Source: Azorinus chamasolen (Eukaryota > Mollusca > Bivalvia > Cardiida > Solecurtidae). From it: a DNA stretch of 64,000 nucleotides. The stretch covers positions 56,110,484 through 56,174,483 of the forward strand of contig OY755241.1 of NCBI GenBank assembly GCA_963576725.1, given 5' to 3'. A program made the position numbers and the translations under genes. Positions 1 through 8,904 of this stretch are shown piece after piece; position 1 is the first letter of the stretch, and each line of letters starts with the position of its first letter. The notes beneath the pieces were generated by a model. The model worked only from the letters and a program-made list of their open reading frames with translations. It had not been told where the DNA came from and ran no database searches.

Positions 1-83
1 CTGGTTGCTTTTGACATTATATAGATCTGATTTTACACTTTTTGTAAAAAAAACCCCACCAATTCCCTCGATATTATATATTA

Positions 84-416
84 TAAAAAGAGGGCCAGTG
101 GGCACAATATATGCCTGTCGAGGTCTTGTTCAACATAAACTGAGGTTAAAATATTTGCTAAATGCAAAGTCCAATTATGCGACCAAGTTTCAAGGCTTTA
201 TCTCAAAGGGTTGTAAATAGGTGTACTTTAACTAAGTTAAAAAGGGCCATAGTTCTGTAAAAATACGTGACAGAGTTATGTACTCTTGCCTACAGGTGGA
301 GCTTGTGATGGTGAACAAGTGTTCCAAGTTTCAAAGCTTTATCTCAAAGGGTTATGCAAATAAGTGGACAGACAGCGCCATTCCACAATACGTCAGTTTT
401 TCAAATAGGCGTATAA
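84..416. mobile_element. Pearl/Helentron-like element, short copy
   Basis: Starts AAGAGGGCCAGTGGGCACAA and ends with the hairpin-like CGTCAGTTTTTCAAATAGGCG then TATAAAAA. The sequence TATAAAAA occurs on both flanks. One core unit (ACTCTTGCCTACAGGTGGAG..) is present, against several in the related copy at 45073-46616. It sits inside a TTAA-A element whose right end is at 417-488. Confidence 0.6.
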
Positions 417-488
417 AAACTGAGCAAATAAATATTCACGTTGTCATTATTTCTTTAATACATGAATACTGAACAGGAAAAGGGTTAA
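417..488. repeat. TTAA-A right end, split by the pearl-like insertion
   Basis: Ends GAACAGGAAAAGGGTTAA at 488; the internal part matches the TTAA-A arm with AATAAATATTCACG. The left half (positions 1-83, GTTGCTTTTGACATT..) precedes the pearl-like insertion. A short start of another copy (489-513) follows directly after the shared TTAA. Confidence 0.7.
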
Positions 489-570
489 CCCTTTACTCCA
501 TAAATACGCCTTTCTACTGGTGATGAGAGGAGATTTGGTGTCCAAACACTTATGATACAAAAAAGATTAC

Positions 571-655
571 CTTAGCTTCACTGGTCATTCTCAAGGTTGG
601 CATGGCGAGAGACTTGGTCTCACAGAAATATCTCTCACTGTCATCCCCACCCATC
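571..655 (-). CDS. DHX9: DHX9 coding exon 24 (residues 924-952), helicase-associated region
   Basis: Acceptor TTTTCAG and donor GTAATC bound an 85-nt exon. The first G completes an Arg codon from exon 23 (AG|G), then it reads MGGDDSERYFCETKSLAMPT and ends LRMTSEAK in phase 0. This matches human DHX9 around RMGGEEAEIRFCEHK, part of the HA2/ratchet region. It is the last exon in the window; no stop codon or poly(A) site belonging to this gene is visible to the left. Confidence 0.93.
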
Positions 656-780
656 CTGAAAATTATACATGTCCTTGATATATAGCTGTTAACACACTCA
701 GTTCTTTCGGATCCAGATAAGATGTATACATTAATATATTTTCAAGAATAACTTTTTTATTTCTCCACCAAACCCTCCTT

Positions 781-1024
781 CTTTCCCTCATATAAACGTG
801 TTTTCACGCATTTGCAAACAGAGTAGACCCAGATCAGACGGCTCCTATAGGAGCCGTCTGATCAGGGTCTGCTCTGTTTGCTAATATAATTTGATAGATC
901 TGTTTCTATACTTTCTAAAATGATTACAATGTTCCACCTTCCATATTTCATTTTAACTATTTTGTCAATGAATATTCAGTAGGTACTGAAATTTGGAATA
1001 AACATAGAACAGGGACAGAGTTAA
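781..1024. repeat. TTAA-A foldback element
   Basis: Hairpin GCAAACAGAGTAGACC .. GGTCTGCTCTGTTTGC with apex GCTCCTATAGGAGC at 841-854; long arm ends CATAGAACAGGGACAGAG then TTAA. It follows a left-half fragment of FB-C (about 710-777). Confidence 0.85.
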
Positions 1025-1066
1025 ATGTTCATATAAGAGAGATTTTACCTCTCTAATATAACGCAG

Positions 1067-1281
1067 TTAACCCTTTACTCCATAAATACGCCTTTCTATG
1101 CCTTTGCAAACACAGTAGACCCAGAACAGACAATTCCTATAGCAGCTGTCTTATTAGGATCTGTTCTGTTTGCTTATGAAATAATATAGATATGATTCTA
1201 TACTTCCTGCTATGGCCAAATTTTCCTGTGTTCATGTGTCATTATAAAATATTCATGAATGTTCATGGGATAAATGGTTAA
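1067..1281. repeat. TTAA-A element abutting the exon 23 splice donor
   Basis: TTAACCCTTTACTCCATAAA at the left, GGGATAAATGGTTAA at the right, degraded hairpin near 1136. Its right TTAA (1278-1281) covers positions +6 to +9 of the exon 23 donor (GTATATTAA on the minus strand). Confidence 0.85.
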
Positions 1282-1286
1282 TATAC

Positions 1287-1454
1287 CTGGCTTCCTCCCA
1301 CTGCTGAAAAGCATTAAGCAGGGCCACGTGATCACTATGTCGGTTCCCTGCTAGACTCTTGTGGGCCCAGCCTAGACGACGTCTGTCTGATGGTGTGATG
1401 AATGGCTCAGGAAATGTTGTACTGGCAGCAATGGTACAGGCTGCATCACCAACA
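1287..1454 (-). CDS. DHX9: DHX9 coding exon 23 (residues 868-923), HA2 region
   Basis: 168-nt exon with acceptor TTTCACAG and donor GTATAT. It encodes VGDAACTIAASTTFPEPFIT and, further on, HKSLAGNRHSDHVALLNAFQ, clear counterparts of the human winged-helix/ratchet segment. The TTAA boundary of a TTAA-A element (1067-1281) starts at position +6 of its donor, so the intron is element sequence almost from the splice site onward. Confidence 0.95.
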
Positions 1455-1510
1455 CTGTGAAAGATAACATTACAGAACCAGGTTGATGACTTAACTCCAT
1501 ATATTTGCCG

Positions 1511-1765
1511 TTCAACCCTTCGCTTGCTGAATTTTAAATTACAGTTCTCCTTCTTAACCCATGCCCTGTTGTATACTTACATATATCTTCTCTTCACTGT
1601 GTACAAGTATTTCGCTGTGAAATCACTGCTGTGGAGTGCACTGGTTGCACAATCAACTTGTAAATAGTGCAGACCCAGATGAGACAGCCCCTGCAGGAGC
1701 TGTCTCATCTGGGTCTTCACTATTTACAGGTAGGTATATTAACGTGAATAGCAAGCGAATGGTTG
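1511..1765. repeat. TTAA-E foldback element
   Basis: Ends AACCCTTCGCTTGCTG and AGCAAGCGAATGGTT; hairpin AAATAGTGCAGACCCAGATG with a GCAGGAGC apex. Terminal TTAAs are mutated. Confidence 0.8.
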
Positions 1766-1944
1766 ATATAAAGAAGACGAGGATCAGACAGCTCCTGTAG
1801 AAGCCTTCTGATCAGGGTCTGCTCCGTTTGCATATGGAATAATATAGCTCTGATTTTACAGTTTCGGCCATTATTAACATTCAGCAAATAAATATTCTTG
1901 ATGTCACCATTTCTTACATGATTATGCATGGAGTAAAGAGTTAA
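1766..1944. repeat. TTAA-A element, left-truncated
   Basis: Hairpin around GACAGCTCCTGTAGAAGCC and a long arm ending ATGGAGTAAAGAGTTAA. The left end is missing next to TTAA-E. Confidence 0.7.
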
Positions 1945-1994
1945 ATGAATGACTGCATTCAATGTGACTTTGACAGTGAATAGTCATCTGACTC

Positions 1995-2232
1995 TTAACC
2001 TTTTCCCTGTTCAGTATTCTTGTAAGAAATGATGACATTATGAATATTTATTAGCTGAAGTTTTATAGTGTAACCCTTTCAATGGAATTTTATTGCTTTG
2101 ACAAAAGCTGTGGAATCAAATCTATATCATGTCAAAAGCAAACAAAGCAGACCCTGGTCAGACAGCTCCTATGAGACGTCTGATCTGGGTCTTCTATGTT
2201 TGCAAATGCATTCATATGAAGGAGGGGATTAA
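1995..2232. repeat. TTAA-A foldback element
   Basis: TTAACCTTTTCCCTGTTCAG to GAAGGAGGGGATTAA; hairpin AAGCAAACAAAGCAGACC .. GGTCTTCTATGTTTGC. Shares its right TTAA with the next copy. Confidence 0.85.
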
Positions 2233-2427
2233 CCCTTTATGAATATTCATGCATGAAATAATGACATAATGAACACAGAAATGTACTGCTATAAATGAAA
2301 TGGTAGAAACTGATCCATATTATTCAATGAGCAAACAGAGCAGACCCTAATCAGACACCGTCTACAGGAGCCATCTGATCAGAGTCTGCTCTGTTTTCAA
2401 AGGTGTCCCTATCAAGGAAAGGGTCAA
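2229..2427. repeat. TTAA-A foldback element
   Basis: TTAACCCTTTATGAATATTC to CAAGGAAAGGGTCAA; hairpin GCAAACAGAGCAGACC .. GTCTGCTCTGTTTTC. Confidence 0.8.
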
Positions 2428-2699
2428 AATCCTGACCTTGACCTTGGATCCGAAGCAATGGGTTTTTGTACAAGACATATTATCTGCTACTCGTAGAAAT
2501 ATTTACACAAATTTGAAAATCTAATCAGGGTATGCTCTGTTTGCTTTTGACATGATATATTTACAATTGTTGTAAAAGCAAAAAATTCTCTTTACTCAAT
2601 GAATATTTATGTAAGAAATAATGGCATCATGAATATTAATAATTTTAATAATTACAAATGTGGGCCTTGACAGAAATTATAGAATCATAGCTGTATTGT

Positions 2700-2946
2700 T
2701 TAACCCATTCCCTCATAGGCTATAATGACATCATGAATATCCGTTAACTAAATTTTACTGAATATTTTTTAGCTGAATTTTTATAACAGTATTTCTGTCC
2801 AGATCTGTTTTGGTATTGGTACAAACTGTACAGTCAAATCTATTATATTTCAATAAGCAAACAGAGCAGATCAGGTTAGGAGTCTTCTGATCTGGGTATA
2901 ATCTGTTTGCAAAAGTAAATGATGTACTTATGGAGTAACGGGTTAA
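2700..2946. repeat. TTAA-A/B mosaic foldback element
   Basis: Left end TTAACCCATTCCCTCATAGG (B type) but body and hairpin of A type (GCAAACAGAGCAGATC); right end GGAGTAACGGGTTAA shared with the next element. Preceded by A fragments at about 2520-2700. Confidence 0.65.
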
Positions 2947-3172
2947 CCATTTCCTTCATATAATTGTATTTTCATGCATTTGCAAACAGAGTAGATCCAG
3001 ATCAGACGGCTCCTATAGGAGCCATCTGATCAGGGTCTGTTCTGTTTGCTAATGGAATTTGAAAGATTTGTTTCTTTATTTTCACCTTCCATATTTTGTT
3101 GTAATCATTCCTTCCATGAATATTCAGCAGGTATTGAAATTTGAAATAAACATAGAACAGGGAAAGGGTTAA
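2943..3172. repeat. TTAA-A foldback element, complete
   Basis: TTAACCATTTCCTTCATATA to ACAGGGAAAGGGTTAA, 230 bp. Hairpin arms GCAAACAGAGTAGATCC and GGTCTGTTCTGTTTGC around GCTCCTATAGGAGC. Confidence 0.9.
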
Positions 3173-3209
3173 CTTGTTTCCTGTATTCAAAATATTATTT
3201 GACACTTAC

Positions 3210-3321
3210 TAGAAGATGCATCCGTAAATGATCATCTTGCCCAGCCTTGGCTCAATGGGAAGACGAGCCAGAATTTTTCCCAATGGAGTGAGCTCATCGT
3301 TGGTATCCAAAGCTCGCATCT
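3210..3321 (-). CDS. DHX9: DHX9 coding exon 22 (residues 831-867)
   Basis: 112-nt exon, acceptor TTTTTTGCAG, donor GTAAGTGTC. After the two bases that complete a Glu codon it reads [20 protein letters not shown], then [17 protein letters not shown]. Human counterpart: [20 protein letters not shown]. It lies in the winged-helix domain that follows RecA2. A complete TTAA-A element (2943-3172) ends 38 bp inside the downstream intron. Confidence 0.95.
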
Positions 3322-3600
3322 CTGCAAAAAAACAATTGTAACATAATTTTTATCAGAGCTACAGATAAAGGTGCGAACCCAAATACTAAAATTGTCAATT
3401 CTACACTGAACACTACTATGACCACTCTTTAGAATCGTGTCGAAGAAAATTTACTCTATAGTTTAGCTACAGATGCAGACAAAAATATTTTCCTTAGGTT
3501 GTCCTAAGTTTAAAAATTCCTAAAGAGTTTTATGAATATGGGCCCTGATCCTATAGCTACTGCCTTGGCCAAACCAAACTGGCATGTCTTCCCTCCCTAC

Positions 3601-3761
3601 CTCTCAATAGTGCTTGGGCTTCAATGACAGCATCTATGGGAGGAGGCTCCACCGCCTTTGCCAGGAACTTGGATATTTCTCCAAGTCGAAGCAGCTTGAT
3701 AGACAAGGCTAACTCATGTAATGGAGTCCGATAAATCTCGGGTGTGGTGTGCTGATCCAGC
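3601..3761 (-). CDS. DHX9: DHX9 coding exon 21 (residues 777-830)
   Basis: 161-nt exon, acceptor GTCTTCAG, donor GTAGGG. It encodes [20 protein letters not shown], then [20 protein letters not shown] and [12 protein letters not shown]. This is the strongly conserved DEAH/RHA winged-helix stretch (human [20 protein letters not shown]). An open frame continues on both sides into intron, but the splice sites and exon phases set the borders. Confidence 0.95.
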
Positions 3762-3814
3762 CTGAAGACAATAAACAAATTGATCATATCTGGTATCTTT
3801 TTAAGAGATAACTG

Positions 3815-4236
3815 TTAACCAAATACTCCATATATACCCTTTTCTATGCCTACAGAGTAGACCCACATAAGACGGCTCCTACAGGAGCCAATTGATCAGG
3901 GTCTGCTCTGCTTACTTATAAAATAATATAAACATGATTCTACAGTTTCTACTATGGCCAAAACTTCCTGGGCTCATGCACCGTTATAAAAAATAAACTA
4001 CTTAATAATTAAGAATTTTGACGCCATGAATTACAACGTCATGAATATTTATTAGATTGTTATAATGACATATGAAAATGGGAAACGTTGACCATGACAG
4101 AAACCGTCCTAACTATAGTAATAAGTATTTCATAAGCAAACAGAGCAGACTGTTCAGACGGCTTCTACAGGAGCCATCCGATCTGGGTCTACTCTGTTGG
4201 CGAGAGCATGAAAAAGCATTTATATGAAGGAAATGG
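3815..4236. repeat. Two TTAA-A copies in opposite orientation
   Basis: One copy runs TTAACCAAATACTCC to about 3990 with hairpin GACGGCTCCTACAGGAGCC; the second, about 4000-4236, has hairpin GCAAACAGAGCAGACTG and ends TGAAGGAAATGGTTA. The junction between them is degraded. Confidence 0.65.
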
Positions 4237-4356
4237 TTATTTAACTTCTGAAAATGAACCACAACTGACACTAAAACCAGATATCCTTATACATTTTAAT
4301 CCATTTTAAATTCTTCCCCTATGAAAGACTATAAGAATAGAGTGACTTTATCTTAC

Positions 4357-4509
4357 TTGCTAAACCTGGCCCGGGAACACAGGTGGAAGGCAAATCCATC
4401 CTTCACTCGCCCAGCTCTGCCTCGTCTCTGTTCCAAGTTTGTTTTGGAGGCCCACACTGTTGCGTAGTTGGTCATGTTGTTGTGGGCTGTGAAGAGTTTC
4501 ATCTTGGCC
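4357..4509 (-). CDS. DHX9: DHX9 coding exon 20 (residues 726-776), helicase motif VI
   Basis: 153-nt exon, acceptor TTTGTTTCAG, donor GTAAGA. It reads [20 protein letters not shown], then [20 protein letters not shown] and [15 protein letters not shown] (753-760) is motif VI, carrying the arginine finger residues of RecA2. The stretch is nearly identical to human DHX9. A 750-bp inverted-terminal-repeat element begins about 20 bp upstream of the acceptor. Confidence 0.97.
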
Positions 4510-4531
4510 CTGAAACAAAGAATATATTTCA

Positions 4532-5283
4532 AGTCCAACCTGCTGTAAGCGGTAAGTCTAGAGAAGTGGCCACTTTGGCCGCTTACAACAGGTGAATACT
4601 AATTGATATTTATAAAGACCGCTCTGACCTAAAGTGCCCTTAATAATCGCAAGCCATTTTGTATTAATTGCCTTGTTTGTCGTTCTTCATCCTTTTTGTC
4701 CCTTATCTATTAGTGTCAGTTCTCTCTTTCGAGTAATACACATGCCAGTTGATATATGAAGTTTGCCTACGGGTCGAAACTTGTAAACGAAGTAGCAATG
4801 TTTGACACGACTGGTTTCACGAATATTCCGTTCACAAACATGTACTTGTAGAGCAGAAGTCAGGAACCAGCTATTTCACAAGTGATTTAGAATCTTGGGG
4901 AATTCCGAGGTGGGTAATCCCCAATTAATATAGTGTGAACAACCGACATGTTTTGTAAACTAACAAAAGAGACTGTGATAATTAAATAAGGGGTCCTAAT
5001 GGGCCATGACTGTTAGTTGTATGTATTCAAAGGTCTATTCAAAAATGTCTGTTGTTGCGGACTGATAACCATGAAAATTGTTTACACACTTTATATTTGT
5101 AGAACACCTGGTTGCTTACACCAGTGTGTATATGCCATTTGGGATGAAATAGACTGGCCGTGTTAGGCAAGTGACCATCTAAACCAGTTGTAATATATAG
5201 TGTTTTTCATTAGGAGGTTCCTGTAGTGGCCGCTAACAGCAATGTGGCTGCTGATACGAGGTGACGCTGAAGCAGGTTAGACT
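4532..5283. mobile_element. Unclassified element with terminal inverted repeats
   Basis: Left end AGTCCAACCTGCTGTAAGCG and right end GACGCTGAAGCAGGTTAGACT are imperfect inverted repeats of about 20-25 bp; subterminal GTGGCCGCT also recurs. No coding frame of note. The left end is about 20 bp from the exon 20 acceptor. The superfamily is uncertain. Confidence 0.5.
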
Positions 5284-5309
5284 GCAATCTATAGACCAGT
5301 GGTCTCGAT

Positions 5310-5552
5310 AAAATGTGTAAATTTAATCATTTTCAAAAATAACTTCTTTATTTTTTCACCAAACCCTATGTTGTGACCACTCTTTAGAATCGTCTCCAAG
5401 AGACGATTCTAAAGAGTGGTTACAACATAGGGTTTGGTGGAGAAATGACGATTTTAGTCTTTGAGACGATTCTAAAGAGTGGTCACAACATTAGGTTTGG
5501 TGGAGAAATGACGATTTCAGTACTTGAGTACGCACAAATATCTGTTGCTCTG
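5310..5552. repeat. FB-C foldback element with a duplicated arm
   Basis: ACCACTCTTTAGAATCGTCT is followed by the inverted arm GAGACGATTCTAAAGAGTGG twice (about 5399 and 5461), so it has three arms instead of two. Ends ATCTGTTGCTCTG. Confidence 0.8.
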
Positions 5553-5587
5553 GGTTATACTAGGGTTATACAATAATAACTACTCAC

Positions 5588-5661
5588 TTGCAAGAGTCTA
5601 TTACAAAAGACACATCATTGATGGTGATACTGGTCTCTGCAATGTTTGTAGACAGAATTAT
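5588..5661 (-). CDS. DHX9: DHX9 coding exon 19 (residues 702-725), helicase motif V
   Basis: 74-nt exon, acceptor CTTTTTCAG, donor GTGAGTA. Translation IILSTNIAETSITINDVSFV then IDSC, ending AA| to be completed as Lys by exon 20. TNIAETSIT (706-714) is motif V of DEAH/RHA helicases, which contacts nucleic acid and links it to ATP hydrolysis. Confidence 0.96.
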
Positions 5662-5684
5662 CTGAAAAAGAAAACATACATACG

Positions 5685-5800
5685 ATTTAACCCTCTGAAT
5701 GCAGGAAACCAGTTAAATGGCATTTGTAAATCGTGTAGACCCAGATCAGAGGGCTCTTCTAGGAGCCCTCTGATCTGGGTATGCACTGTTTGTAATTAAA
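5685..5800. repeat. TTAA-G-like hairpin fragment
   Basis: Arms GTAGACCCAGATCAGAGGGC and CCCTCTGATCTGGGTATGCA with apex GCTCTTCTAGGAGC (one mismatch from the shared apex). Confidence 0.65.
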
Positions 5801-5836
5801 ACTTCTCTACCTATTCCTACTGCCTGGACACTATTG

Positions 5837-6008
5837 TTAACCCTTTCCTCCATAAATACGCCTTTCTACGCCTCTGTAAAAGTCACTTTATGAAACCATT
5901 GGAGCAAATGCTCTACTTATCTCAATGGTTTCAAAACTACACAATTCTAACATTTTTTCTTTTCTCTAGTAAATGCTCCTTTTCGGTAGATTTATTCAAA
6001 GAGGTTAA
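5837..6008. repeat. TTAA-B element with a reduced hairpin
   Basis: TTAACCCTTTCCTCCATAAA start, then GGAGCAAATGCTCTACTTAT with most of the left arm missing. Body TGCTCCTTTTCGGTAGATTT is typical of B. Confidence 0.75.
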
Positions 6009-6165
6009 ACTGACAAGAGATTCCCAAATCTATGATTTCCATTCTGTATGAAAGCTTTAAACTTGTTAGAGAATTTCAAATGACAAAAAACATATTCATT
6101 CTCATCAGAACAAAAGCAGGTCTTATCACATTGGAATCTAGAGTATATATGTTAAAGATTTTATT

Positions 6166-6396
6166 TTAATCCTATCCTCCATGAAAATGCTTTTCTACGC
6201 CTCTGTAAAAGTCACTTTTTGAAACCATTGTGATAAATAGAACATTTGCTCCTTAGGAACAAAAGCTCTATTTATCACAATGGTTCCAAAACTACAAAAT
6301 TCTAAACTTTTCCTTTTCTCTAGTTAATACTCCTTTTCGGTAGATTTATTCAAAGCTGTTGGATCTAAATTTTTAGCCTATGAGGGAATGGGTTAA
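6166..6396. repeat. TTAA-B foldback element
   Basis: TTAATCCTATCCTCCATGAA to CTATGAGGGAATGGGTTAA, 231 bp; hairpin AAACCATTGTGATAAATAGA and its inverse. Confidence 0.85.
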
Positions 6397-6654
6397 CCTA
6401 ACTCAGGCACATTCTGATACAACCAAAGGAGGAAAAGTAAAAACTTTAGATATGGACCACCAAAAAAGAGATCTACCTCTTGGTCTTAAATTCAGGTGAA
6501 AGTCTAATACAGGAATGTTCTGTATCACTTTTGCCCCTCATTAAGCTCCCACCTGCTATTAAATACACCTTTGTTCATTTATACAATGGTTGCTTTACTG
6601 TACATGAAAATCTTGGCAGGTCCCTATCAGACCATTATCGGTTCATCTGGTTAC

Positions 6655-6749
6655 CTTGGTAACGCCAGGGGGTACAGTCTCAAACACTCGCTTCTGGTCG
6701 TCCCTCGGTATCTGTGAGTGTAGGGGCAGTAGGCGATAGTTTGGTCCAC
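6655..6749 (-). CDS. DHX9: DHX9 coding exon 18 (residues 670-701), RecA2
   Basis: 95-nt exon, acceptor TTTTCTTAG, donor GTAACC. After GT completes a Gly codon it reads GPNYRLLPLHSQIPRDDQKR, then VFETVPPGVTK. Human counterpart: RYQILPLHSQIPREEQRKVF. PLHS (677-680) is the conserved RecA2 motif. Confidence 0.95.
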
Positions 6750-6824
6750 CTAAGAAAAGGACAAACATGGGATATCAACCTTTTCTTCATACATATGCTT
6801 GATAAGTTAACTTTTTAACTGTTT

Positions 6825-7035
6825 ACAGATGCATACTCAAATACTAAAATCATAATTTCTCGAAGAAACGATTCTAAAAAGTGTCACAGTACAGGATTTG
6901 GTGGAGAAATAAAGGAGCTATCCTTGAAAATGTTTAGATTTATGCATCTTATCTTATTCTTCCAAACGATCCTAAAGAGTGGTCACAACATACGGTTTGT
7001 TTGAGAAATAAAGGATTTATTTCTTAAACAAATTT
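6825..7035. repeat. FB-C foldback element, degraded
   Basis: CAGATGCATACTCAAATACT start, GGATTTGGTGGAGAAATAAA internal, and a second CTAAAGAGTGGTCACAACAT arm. Hairpin symmetry is partly lost. Confidence 0.6.
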
Positions 7036-7038
7036 TAA

Positions 7039-7329
7039 TTAACACATTGTCCCCTAGTGACGCATATTTGCGCCTCTGTAAAATTCACATTGTGAAACCA
7101 TTGTGAAAAATAGAGCATTTGCTCCTATAGGAGCAAATGCTCTATTTATCACTGTGAAACCATTGTGAAAAATAGAGCATTTGCTCCTATAGGAGCAAAT
7201 GCTCTATTTATCACAATGGTTTCAAACTAAAAAATTCTAAAATTTTCCTTTTCTCTGGTTAATGCTCCTTTTCGGTAGATTAATTAAAAAAGGCTGGTTC
7301 TAAAAATAGCCTATGAGAGAATGAGTTAT
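7039..7329. repeat. TTAA-B element with a tandemly duplicated hairpin
   Basis: The complete hairpin AATAGAGCATTTGCTCC .. GGAGCAAATGCTCTATTTATC occurs twice in direct tandem (apexes at 7121-7134 and about 7180). Left TTAA intact, right end GAATGAGTTA mutated. Confidence 0.85.
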
Positions 7330-7349
7330 CTAGACCTCTGTTTACTTAC

Positions 7350-7464
7350 CAAATTCTGGATGCATCTCCAGATGCTTGTGTAGGGCAAAGATGAGATTCC
7401 ACCCTGGCAGGAAGATGAGAATTGCCCCCTCAATGTTCAGACTCTTGATGTACTTGATAAGGGC
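7350..7464 (-). CDS. DHX9: DHX9 coding exon 17 (residues 632-669), RecA2 start, motif IV
   Basis: 115-nt exon, acceptor GGTTTTTAG, donor GTAAGTAAA. Translation [20 protein letters not shown] then [18 protein letters not shown], matching human LLKYIETLNVPGAVLVFLPG. LIFLPGW (647-653) is the RecA2 motif IV region. A TTAA-B element with a duplicated hairpin (7039-7329) ends about 20 bp downstream of the donor. Confidence 0.95.
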
Positions 7465-7519
7465 CTAAAAACCAATAAAGACAAGATGTCATTGTAAAGG
7501 GATGTCCCGAAAATAAAAC

Positions 7520-7860
7520 AGACAATAGGTAGAGATGAGCAAAATCAAATATTTAAATTTCGACCAACCACAGGAAACCAATAGGTTACCATAGCAACCA
7601 AAACTTTTGAATAACCTGGTATTAAGTTTGGGTTACCCAAATACCCCTTCATATTAAGCAATATCCAATAATATCTAAATTGCGACCAATCAGACCCCAC
7701 CACTATGTACCATGGCAATAAACTCTTTCGAAACGCCAAAAATGCGTTCTGGGTTCCCAAATACCCCTACATACCAATTCTAGCAAAATTGAACAAATTT
7801 AAATTTCAGTTAACATGGCAACCAAAAGTCTTGGCAAAAAGTTTCCATGTTTAGGCACTA
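7520..7860. repeat. Tandem-like repeat, about 140-bp period
   Basis: Diverged units share AAATTT-CGACCAA.. , GGTTACCATAGCAACC / GTACCATGGCAATAA and GGGTTACCCAAATACCCCT / GGGTTCCCAAATACCCCTAC. Probably the core of a pearl-like element. No gene seen. Confidence 0.45.
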
Positions 7861-7927
7861 TTATAAAATCAAGTCAATAAATATTCCTGAAGTGATATTC
7901 TTGTACAGTTATGGGTTAAATGCTTCT

Positions 7928-8107
7928 CCCAGAGGAGCCGTCTGATCAGGGCCTGCTCTGTTTGCTAACAGAATTTGATAGGTCTGTTTATTTGCTTTCT
8001 AAAATGTCTACAATGTTCCACCTTTCATATTTCTTTATAATTATTTTGTTAATGAATATTCAGTAGGTATTGAAATTTGGAATAAACATAGAACAGGGAA
8101 AGGGTTA
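7928..8107. repeat. TTAA-A right half
   Basis: Only the right hairpin arm (GAGGAGCCGTCTGATCAGGG) and long arm to ATAGAACAGGGAAAGGGTTA remain. A second half fragment follows at 8112-8167. Confidence 0.75.
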
Positions 8108-8213
8108 TAACAAGATGACTCTGTTTGCAAAGGTGCTAAAAGGTGTATTTATCGAGTAAAAGATTAAAACAAGCTAAACCTCTGCAATGCAGATAAAACA
8201 AGCATGTACAAAC

Positions 8214-8312
8214 CTCTATCAATTCAAATGACGTCTCCTTCTCATTAAGCATGGCCATGGCTCGCTTGGTCTGCTCAGAGTAATCGCTGGAAATTATCAT
8301 GTTCAAGTTCTC
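8214..8312 (-). CDS. DHX9: DHX9 coding exon 16 (residues 599-631)
   Basis: 99-nt phase-0 exon, acceptor GTCTTTCAG, donor GTTTGT. Translation ENLNMIISSDYSEQTKRAMA, then MLNEKETSFELIE. Human counterpart: ANCNLICGDEYGPETRLSMS and LNEKETPFELIE. It lies between the acidic insert and RecA2. Confidence 0.94.
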
Positions 8313-8904
8313 CTGAAAGACACAGTCAAAGACATTAAATTTAAAGATTTATTATGCGCATTTTTCGTATTAATCAATCAACATCAGAAGCTGTACACAT
8401 ATACATACAACGAAATTAATGCTTACAACCCATTTTCCGACAGGATATATTTGTTCAGCTAAATATTATTGCTATCCATATACTACTAAATTCTTAAAAA
8501 GGAGCCTCCTTTTTAGAAACGGAGATTTTGTACAGAAATCAGCGGACATCTCCGGCCAAGTTCTGAATAACTCCGATTCTATTTCAGAACAGCCCTTTGA
8601 ATATGAATTAGGTTGTTATCACATGTACAATGACTGACACTGGTTTTTCGCCTACATACATATCGAATGATTATTTCCGGTATGTGAATTTGAATCTTAC
8701 TACAGATTCCGGCCAATGGCAAATGCTGTTCCGTTGGTTTCCGTAGCAATTCATTTTTCTTATTTTTTCGACACAAACCACCATTTACTAACCGTGCTGT
8801 TTAGTGTTAAATAGGTGTTAAGGTACATAGATTCCAATTCTGAAGTCAGTTTGAAACGCAAAATTTGCGGAAATCTGGATCCAAACTGTTTGCAAAGGTA
8901 ACCA
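8313..8904. other. Intron 15 segment with no recognised feature
   Basis: Nothing convincing on either strand. Short open frames of 65-72 codons occur but show no family features. A GGATCCAAACTGTTTGCAAA stretch near 8877 resembles one arm of TTAA-F. Confidence 0.4.

Noticed and set aside
841..900. Intrinsic transcription terminators
   Set aside because: The context is eukaryotic, with introns; the hairpins are MITE centres without a terminator role that can be supported.
7095..7215. microRNA precursors formed by the B hairpins
   Set aside because: Arms are near-perfect palindromes repeated many times in the window; siRNA or edited dsRNA is possible, but there is no evidence for discrete miRNA genes.
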